In this document: positions 57,381-64,000 of the stretch, in pieces
Position numbering within the stretch: the first letter of the stretch is position 1
Layout of the letters: every line of letters starts with the position of its first letter
Source: Sambucus nigra
Taxonomy: Eukaryota > Streptophyta > Magnoliopsida > Dipsacales > Adoxaceae
DNA length: 64,000 bases
Direction: 5' to 3'
Assembly (NCBI GenBank): GCA_949130495.1
Contig: OX422222.1
Span: 276,324,109 to 276,388,108, forward strand
Made by a program: the position numbers and the translations under genes
Notes under the pieces: generated by a model
Told to the model about the DNA's origin: nothing
What the model saw: the letters and a program-made list of their open reading frames with translations, nothing else
The model's database searches: none

Positions 57381-57682
57381 GTACGATAGTACGAGGCCCT
57401 AACTAGTCCAGGCTCGCTGCCATTAGGAACTTTTCCCTCTGCCTCACATCATAGGCCGAGGGTGATGTCATCACAGCGTGTGATTTAGTGGACGCGTGGA
57501 ATAGTGTGCGTGGGACTCATATGGCACGTGGAAGACCGTTATAACAATATCAATCCCTCACGCGAGGGAATATTATGTCATCATTAATCACAGGTGGAGC
57601 CTCTAGGTGTCAGCAGGGGATGGGATATATCATCATTCACATGCACCATGCACGCTTGGGGGGTACACTAAACCCCCCAAAC

Positions 57683-57690
57683 CCTATATA
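57683..57690 (+). promoter_or_regulatory. TATA box of element G LTR
   Basis: CTATATATAC about 690 bp into the LTR and 320 bp before its end, followed by AACCCTGCAAAAGG. Likely promoter for the genomic RNA. Confidence 0.6.
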
Positions 57691-58011
57691 TACTTGTCAC
57701 CTACAACCCTGCAAAAGGATCGATAATTATAACCCTAGATAAAACTCTGCTTGTACACACAGTAGAGAGAGAGAGAGAGGGAGCTTATATGCATTGTATC
57801 TAAGGCCATTAGTGCCCATACTTAGTGGATCACACACTCACAGTGGATGTAGGCCTAATTGGCTGAACCACTATACATCATTGTCTCATTCCTCTTATAC
57901 TCATCCCCTTCTATACACTTACACACATATACATCTCTATGGCTACCATTGTTGTTACTATTTGAGCTCATTATCACTTATCTGGTGGTGCTAAATCTTA
58001 GCATCATCAGT

Positions 58012-58030
58012 TTGGCACCGTCTGTGGGAA
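58012..58030 (+). other. Primer-binding site of element G
   Basis: TTGGCACCGTCTGTGGGAA, identical to that of element B. Confidence 0.78.
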
Positions 58031-58194
58031 TGAGAAGACATCTCTTCCTTTATACAACTTGACCTCACTGGGCACTCTGGTGGTGAACCAGTTCTCCCCC
58101 TTTTGTGTGGAGCTGTTTCACCATTGAAAGAGACCCATTAAGGTTCTCAAGCTCATCAGTCTTTCGACCATCCAACTCTTCATAGCTCAAATAC

Positions 58195-60050
58195 ATGGCA
58201 CCAGAGATGCCACCACCTCCTCCATCGAATAGTGGAGTAGGACCCAGTTCCAGTCAACCACCACCTCAGTCTGAGATGGATGATGTGGCGGCCGCCTTGA
58301 AGTCTCTGGCAGCAAGCCAACGGATTATACAGGAGGAATTTATATCTCTTAGCCAAAACATACTAAGACCTCCAGGAGTCTCACCAGAGATGATTACTCC
58401 GACTACAACTCCAGGGCAGCATGAGGCCAGGGGACCACCCCAGGCGCCACGCAAAGACTTGCCACCTCCACAGTGGTGGAGGGATGTTGCTGACCCCCGG
58501 CGTCTACGTCTTGGGAGGCAAGGAAACCCTTGCCCTGAAGATAGGTATGCCGATCTGGAGGAGGAAGAGGCCCCCATAGAGTGATGGGAGCCGTATGAGG
58601 TCTCCAACAATACTGTGCGGCCCATCCAGGAGAGTAGAGGGAAGTGTGGAAGGCAAAGTCCTGACGATCGCTCAAGAGGCTCTGCTTTTGATTGCCTAAG
58701 TAGGGGTTTGGCCTTTGAGAGGCTGGGCCCAGTAAATGACCCGCGGGAAAAAATTTCCAGATCAAGGAGTATTGCGAGGTCCCAAAGGGAGGTAGCAAAT
58801 GGCCGACCCCACAGGGACCGACCCCACGGACGGGACGACGGTAGAGGGGAAGTAAACAACTGACACAAGCTTATCGTAGCAGAACCTTCTGTCCACCTCA
58901 AAGAGGCGGCAGGTGATAATATTGGCCAAGACGACCCTACGAGGCCCTGGAACGACTCGATCCAGCGACTGAAGGATAAGATTGGTGATATTCTGAAGAG
59001 CTGGGACCCTCTTTAGAGAGGATACTCCATAGGCTCACCCTTTTTGGTGAAGATAGTCAACTTCCTAATGCCATCCAAGTTTAAGCCACCTGTGGTCACC
59101 CCAAGGTATGACGGGAGTACCAACCCTATCCATTATATTAATATGTATCAATTAGCGGCATACATATACTCTATCTCAGATGAGATGAGGTTTTGTAACT
59201 CTGATTGGGGTTGTACATGTCTGGTACATGTCTCTTCCAAAAAACTCCATTGAAGCTTAAGCAGTTGGCAGACCGGTTTATCCATAACTTTTGCTTTGGG
59301 GCGAGGCCACAGAAGAAGACTACACACCTGCTCTATGTTAAGCAGGGGAAGAACAAGAGTCTAAGAGACTACATAGCCATGTTCAATAAAGAAAAGTTAG
59401 AGGTTGAAGATTATGAGGAGAGTATAGCCATGACATCCCTCATTAGAGGGATCCAAAAGGGGAAGATATTATGGAAGCTTGCTGAAGACCCTCCAAGGAC
59501 AATGGATGAATTGCTGTCAATAGCAGGAAAGGTGATGAACGCCGAAGAGGCGATGGTCGCAAAATACAAAGATGAAAAAGGAGGCACTAGTGGGGATAGG
59601 TACCATAAGAAGAACAAAGAGGGGAAGAAAAGGTCTACAGACGACAAGTTCGTTGATTACACCCCCTTGACAGTCAGCTGCGAACATATTCTCAATGAGA
59701 TAAAGAGTGACCGGTCCCTGAAGTAGCCTGAGAAGTTGAGGGCAGCCTCCCACAAGAGGAACAAAAACTTGTTGTGTGAATTTCACCAAGACCATGGCCG
59801 TGTGACAAACAAGTTCTTTGCTCTGAAAGATGAGATTGAAAAAATGTTGAAAGAAGGGAAGTTAAGGAAGTAAGTTGATAAGAGTGCCTTCAAGAGGGGC
59901 CGAGGGGACGACCCCAGAAAGAAGAGAGGTGATACATATAGAGAAGATCCTCCAAACAGAAGGGACGACCCTTCGAATGATGAGGATGATCCTGACCTCC
60001 CTCTGAGAGATAACCATGGCCCTGTCAAGAGACTTAATATAATCTCACTC
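58195..60050 (+). pseudogene. gag: Element G gag
   Basis: ATG at 58195 in a good context (ACATGGC). The N-terminal part is Pro/Ser/Gln-rich with LKSLAASQRIIQEEF, then Arg/Asp-rich (58585-58860). The Tat gag core runs from FLVKIVNFLMPSKFKPP (59041) and TPRYDGSTNP. A one-base loss near 59195 moves the reading to another frame (LKQLADRFIHNFCFGARP, RDYIAMFNKEKLEVEDYEE). A zinc-like CEFHQDHGRVTNKFFAL lies near 59777, followed by an acidic, Arg-rich tail. Stops are at 58582, 58861, 59014, 59724 and 59871. Confidence 0.87.
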
Positions 60051-60059
60051 GGTGTTGGG

Positions 60060-60488
60060 TTGATCTCCGGGGGTCTAGCAAGAGGAGGGTCAGAGGTCGC
60101 CAACAGGAAGGCCCATGTAGCTGAGGCCAAGGCAGTGACAAAAACTGTGCACTCAGCCTCTCTGGAAGCGAAGTCAGAAAAGAGAAAGAAAGTTGACATG
60201 GACACCCTGATAGTGGGATTCTCAAGAATGGACTTCAAAGGACTCTTAGCCCCACATGAAGACCCTCTCGTCATCACTACTAGGGTACACGGCTGCGAGG
60301 TGCCGAGGATCCTGGTCGATGGGGGTAGTTCTGCAGATGTAATGTTTTGGCCATGCTTCAAAGCTTTGGGACTCAGCCGCGCAGGGCTCATCCCATACCA
60401 TCACCCATTGATTATTTTCAGTGGGGAAAAAGGTCATACCCTAGGAATGTATGAGGCTGATGTTAGAATGGGGGATGAGTGGCCGTGA
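60060..60488 (+). pseudogene. pro: Element G aspartic protease
   Basis: A frame of 142 codons contains VPRILVDGGSSADVMFWPCF near 60300, the Tat-type active site with an intact Asp-Gly, followed by the flap region. Two stops end it at 60486-60488 and downstream. The second conserved ILGRVALKEFEAVPS lies at about 60550. Same frame as the later gag part. Confidence 0.87.
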
Positions 60489-60763
60489 TAGCTCACTAAG
60501 AAGGTCAAATTTTTCATGATGGATGAATAAGTATTCTCGGCCTAGATCATTATACTGGGGCGAGTGGCCCTCAAGGAATTTGAGGCTGTGCCGTCCACGG
60601 TTCATCAGATGATAAAATTCCAGACCCCTTACAGGGTAGGGGAAGTTCAGGGAGTCCAGATGGCGGCACGAGAATGTTACTTTAACTCCGTAGAAGAAAG
60701 AGAGGCGCACAAGAAGGCTATACCACCTATAATATTGACACCCTAGACCCCAGGGATGAAACA

Positions 60764-61650
60764 AAGTTGAAGAAAGGAGAAGCCGCAGAAGAGGTAGAAT
60801 CCATCATCCTCAATGAGGTTGAACCGAAAAAAACCATCCAAATAGGTAAAACTCTAAAGAAAGACATCAAAGAAGACCTCATCAAGCTATTAAGGAGAAT
60901 ACAGGACGTCTTTGCATGGAGTCATGCAGATATACCGGGGATCGACTCTAAAATCATGTGCCACAAGCTCAATGTGGTATAGGGTACAAAGCCAGTCAAG
61001 TAGAACAGGAGAATTTATTCTCGAGAAAAATATGAGGTCATAAGGGACGAGGTTAAAAAGCTGGAAGATGCTGAGTTTATCAAAGAGGTCGTCTATCCTG
61101 AATGGCTGTCCAATGCGATCATGGTCCCAAAAGACAACGGGAAGTGGAGGATGTGTGTAGACTTCAGAGACCTCAATAAATATTGTCCAAAAGATAACTT
61201 TCCTCTCCCTTGCATTGATCAGATGGTAGACGCTACTGCAAGACATGAGCTCATGAGCTTCATGGATGCCTATTCAAGGTACAACCAGATCTTTATGGAC
61301 CTTGAAGACTAAAAAAAATGGCTTTCATTATCGACAAGGGGACATACTGTTATAGGGTCATGCCCTTTGGCCTAAAGAACACTGGGGCAACATACCAACG
61401 CCTTGTGAATAAAATATTTGAAGACCAAATCGGGAAGTCCATGGAGGTCTATCTAGATGACATGCTGACCAAGAGTTTGAAGGCAGAGGATCATGTGGCC
61501 GACCTCGAGAGGACCTTTAATACGATGGATAAGTACCAAATGAAGGTCAACCTGGCCAAATGTGTCTTCGGGGTCGGAGCAAGGAAGTTCTTGGAGTTCA
61601 TTGCCAACTAAAGAGTCATCGAGGCTAATCCTGAAAAGATAAAGGCCCTC
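60764..61650 (+). pseudogene. pol (RT): Element G reverse transcriptase
   Basis: Pre-RT: DVFAWSHADIPGID at 60907. RT proper: WRMCVDFRDLNKYCPKDNFP and SFMDAYSRYNQI in 61121-61312, then after a stop and a shift YRVMPFGLKNTGATYQRLVN and YLDDMLTKS in 61318-61611 (catalytic Y-L-D-D near 61450). Stops at 60980, 61001 and 61310, and a TAA at 61609-61611 in the thumb. Motif order is normal; frame breaks make it inactive. Confidence 0.9.
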
Positions 61651-62423
61651 ATAGAAATGAAGACCCCAAGACCATTAAAAACGTTCAGAGGCTCACAGGG
61701 AGTGTTGCTTCTTTGAATAGGTTCGTGTCCAGGGCCACAAACAGGTGTTTACCATTCTATAAAATTCTCAAAAAGGCTTTTGAATGGAGCGAAGGGTGTG
61801 ATCAGGCTTTCAAGGAGCTAAAGTCATACTTAGGATCTCCCTTGCTATTATCACGGACAGTACAGGGTGAAGGACTACATGTGTACCTAGCCATCTCAGA
61901 ATCAGCCATCAGCGTAGCCATTATGAAAGGAGAGGACCGGGTACAAAAGCCCGTATATTTCAACAGTAAGGCACTTCAGGGGGCAGAGCAAAGATACCCA
62001 AGGATGGAGGAGTTAGCCTATGCCTTGATCCATGCATCGAGAAAGATGAAGCCATACTTCCAATCCCATATAATGGTCATCCTCATCGACTCTCCTCTTA
62101 AACAGGTCTTACACATGCCAGAAAAATTAGGAAGGCTAACGGCCTGGGATATTGAGTTGGGAGAGTTTGACATTGTATATCAACCAAGGATGGCCATTAA
62201 GGGGAAAGTGTTAGCTGATTTCGTGGCTGAATTTACTTGGGAAGATGATAAGGCTGAAGAGGAAAGCCTCAAGAAGACAGATACCCAACAAGGTGGAATT
62301 GTTGACCCATCCGCAGAAAAGGCTGAGACGAGCACCGCTAGAGAAAAAGTGGTCAAAAATGAAGAGGGGAGATATCTCTTTAGACAAGGGTCCCTCACTG
62401 AGGGAAACTTCTCTAGGGAATAA
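61651..62423 (+). pseudogene. pol (RH): Element G first RNase H (degenerate) and linker
   Basis: MNRFVSRATNRCLPFYKILK opens the frame at 61713. The RNase H part has LHVYLAISESAISVAIM, KPVYFNSKALQGAEQRYP and RKMKPYFQSH, then GELGEFD-like and ADFVAEFTWE. The first catalytic Asp is missing, as in F and B. A charged Glu/Lys/Thr-rich linker (62230-62410) leads to the second RNase H. Confidence 0.85.
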
Positions 62424-62852
62424 GTGTGGAACCTCTTCGTGGATGGGTCCTCTTGCGAGAGCGGAAGTGGGGCTGGATTAATAGTATTAGTACCAGACGG
62501 TATAGACATTGAGTACGCCCTAAGGTTTAACTTCAAAGCCTCCAACAATGAGTCTGAATATGAGGCCCTGATAGTAGGCCTCTCCTTGGCTAAGTCTCTT
62601 AGTGTCGACCATATTTTGGTCCATAGTGATTCAAGACTAGTAATGAATCAGAGACTGGGAGCCTACAAGGCTAAGGATGAGAGAATGGCCAAGTATCTTG
62701 AAAGAGTGAAGTCATTATTGAAGAGCTTCAGGGAAGTGAAATTAAAAAGGATACTTAGGCTTGATAATGGTCGGGCTGATGCGCTTGCTAGGCTAGCCTC
62801 TGCGACTAGGAAAAATGTCAGGCGGATAGTCCCAGTGGAAATTTTACTTTGA
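62424..62852 (+). pseudogene. pol (aRNH): Element G second RNase H (Tat-type), domain intact
   Basis: Open for 142 codons and complete: LFVDGSSCESGSGAGLIVL (Asp), SNNESEYEALIVGLSLAK (Glu), HSDSRLVMNQRLG (Asp), NGRADALARLASATRK (Asp). All four acidic residues are present. It is bounded by stops on both sides, one in the last codon before it (TAA at 62421-62423) and one TGA after it. It is the best preserved domain of the three Tat elements. Confidence 0.9.
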
Positions 62853-64000
62853 CCAATGATTGAAGAGGCAGAGGGAACACTTGGCTCTTGCTTAAACATC
62901 GACAGGGAAGCTTCGTGGATGTACCCTCTAATCAGATACATTAAAGAGGGAGAGATGCCAGAGGCAAAATAAGAAAGGAAGAAGTTGAGATACAGAGCTG
63001 TGAAATTCACCGTCATTGGAGATACCTTGTACAAAAAGGGGTTCTTGCTCCCCTTGCTCAGATGTGTGCCCCCATCTGAGGTCCCTCACATTCTGTAAGA
63101 TGTGCACGAGGGGTCATGCTCAAGCCACATTAGGGGCAGATCGTTAGAGAAGAGGGTAGTAACTCAGGGGTACTGGTGGCCGACCTTGGGGAAAGATGCC
63201 ACAACATATGTAAAAAAATGTGATAAATGTCAAAGGTTTTCCACCATCCCTCACCAGCCCCATCAGCCTCTTACCTCCATCACATCCCCATGGCCATTCG
63301 TAGTGTGGGGAATCGATCTAGTAGGGGCTTTGCCCAGGGCCGTCAATAACTATCGGTACCTGATCATGGCAATTGACAATTTTTCAAAATGGGTGGAGGC
63401 AAAGCCGATGGTAAAGATCACCGAGCAGAAGACCTTCCAGTTTATCTGGAAAAACATTATATGCAGATTTGATCTCCCCAACACCCTCATCTCAAATAAT
63501 GGGACACAATTTAAGAATACATTTCTGGAGAAATACCGCGAGAGGGTCGGTGTCAAACAATTCTTCTCATCCCCAGGACAACTTCAAGCCAATGGGCAAA
63601 CTGAAGTAACAAACGGCACAATCCTATACGGGATCAAGAAGAGACTCGAGGAGTCAAAGGGAAGATGGTTTGAGGAGTTGTACACTGTATTGTGGGCCTA
63701 CAGGATGATGGCAAAGACTCCTACTGGTGAAACCCCGTTCATGCTAGCATATGGCTCAGAAGCTGTCATCCCCACCGAGATTGGGTTTCCTACTCACAGG
63801 GTCCAAATGTATGACCCCCGGAGGAATATGGAAGAGTGGAAACTCGATCTAGACTTGGTCGAGTAGAGAAGAGAAGACACTGAAGTAAGGCAAGCAACCT
63901 ATCAACAAAGGACCGCCAGGTTTTACAACCAAAGGGTGAGGCAAAGGCTAATCGCCGTGGGGGACCTAGTCCTCAAAAAGACTTGGAAAAAGCCCAACAA
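62853..64000 (+). pseudogene. pol (integrase): Element G integrase (runs off the window)
   Basis: The zinc-binding part has HEGSCSSH (63105) and CDKCQ (about 63213). The core keeps the first Asp (WGIDLVGALP) and the Glu (NGQTEVTNG), but the middle Asp is Asn (LISNNGTQF, codon 63495-63497). The C-terminal part includes WAYRMMAKTPTGETPF, AYGSEAVIPTE and, after a TAG at 63864-63866, RFYNQRVRQRL and GDLVLKK to the edge. Stops also occur at 62851, 62970 and 63098. With the middle Asp replaced it should be inactive. Confidence 0.9.

Larger units (their letters stand above)
56991..58009 (+). repeat. Element G 5' LTR
   Basis: Ends AGCATCATCA just before the primer site. It contains a CCTCGGC/GCCGAGG hairpin (57011-57027), a minisatellite (57040-57380), a TATA box at 57683-57690 and a GA run near 57764-57782. 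Confidence 0.75.
56991..64000 (+). mobile_element. Element G: Tat-lineage Ty3/gypsy element, 5' part
   Basis: A 5' LTR (about 56991-58009), a primer site of the F/B type at 58012, then gag, protease, RT, first RNase H, second RNase H and integrase, running off the right edge. Dual RNase H and the DGGSS protease place it with Tat. At least four frame changes and many stops show it is inactive. The LTR left border is a guess (TGATATATCC), because the 3' LTR and TSD lie outside the window. Whether it carries the antisense gene pair cannot be seen. Confidence 0.9.

Noticed and set aside
58266..58901. 211-codon minus-strand frame opposite G gag
   Set aside because: Codon shadow of the gag N-terminal coding region; no conserved motif. 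Tat antisense genes lie downstream of pol, not here.

Overview
The window is plant nuclear DNA, AT-rich and built almost wholly of LTR retrotransposons. Evidence for a plant: Ty3/gypsy elements of the Tat lineage (dual RNase H, antisense extra genes), Tekay/Del-like LTRs that begin TGTAATACCCCG and are primed from initiator tRNA-Met, and Ty1/copia remnants. I see no intact host gene, no rRNA or tRNA gene and no CRISPR array. The species cannot be named from the sequence.

Layout. Element D (minus strand) is the outermost layer. Its 3' LTR covers 1-2884 and continues beyond the left edge, its internal region is 2885-4023 plus 38440-40339, and its 5' LTR is 40340-41104 plus 51037-53775. Element A (plus, 4024-38434, TSD TACCC) sits in D's internal region. 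It has LTRs of about 3.7 kb and only a broken gag between them. Element F (minus, 6788-17485), a nearly full-length but dead Tat element, sits in A's 5' LTR. Element B (plus, 21980-36101, TSD GTGAG), a Tat element that has lost most of its integrase, sits in A's 3' LTR. A solo LTR, E (29361-32332, TSD AAACC), sits in B. Element C (minus, 41105-51031, TSD CCAAC) sits in D's 5' LTR and has near-identical 2.95-kb LTRs around an almost non-coding centre. From 53776 to about 56990 there is old AT-rich flanking DNA with two copia remnants. From about 56991 to the right edge runs the 5' part of another Tat element, G.

How the genes relate. F, B and G each encode or encoded gag, aspartic protease, reverse transcriptase, a degenerate first RNase H and a second Tat-type RNase H. 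F and G also have an integrase, while B keeps only its C-terminal end. All carry stops and frameshifts, so none looks autonomous. F and B also carry, between pol and the 3' LTR and on the opposite strand, the same pair of antisense genes. Gene 1 has three exons with two short introns at matching positions in both elements. Gene 2 is coiled-coil with a shared C-terminal Trp-Ile-Pro signature. A, C and D have little or no coding capacity but share structural modules: a hairpin-forming repeat present 13 times, a central LTR block, and a palindrome cluster about 1 kb into each LTR (E also has the cluster).

The two most interesting signals are the conserved intron-bearing antisense gene pair and the 13-copy hairpin module. 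All repeat alignments and mismatch counts were made by eye.
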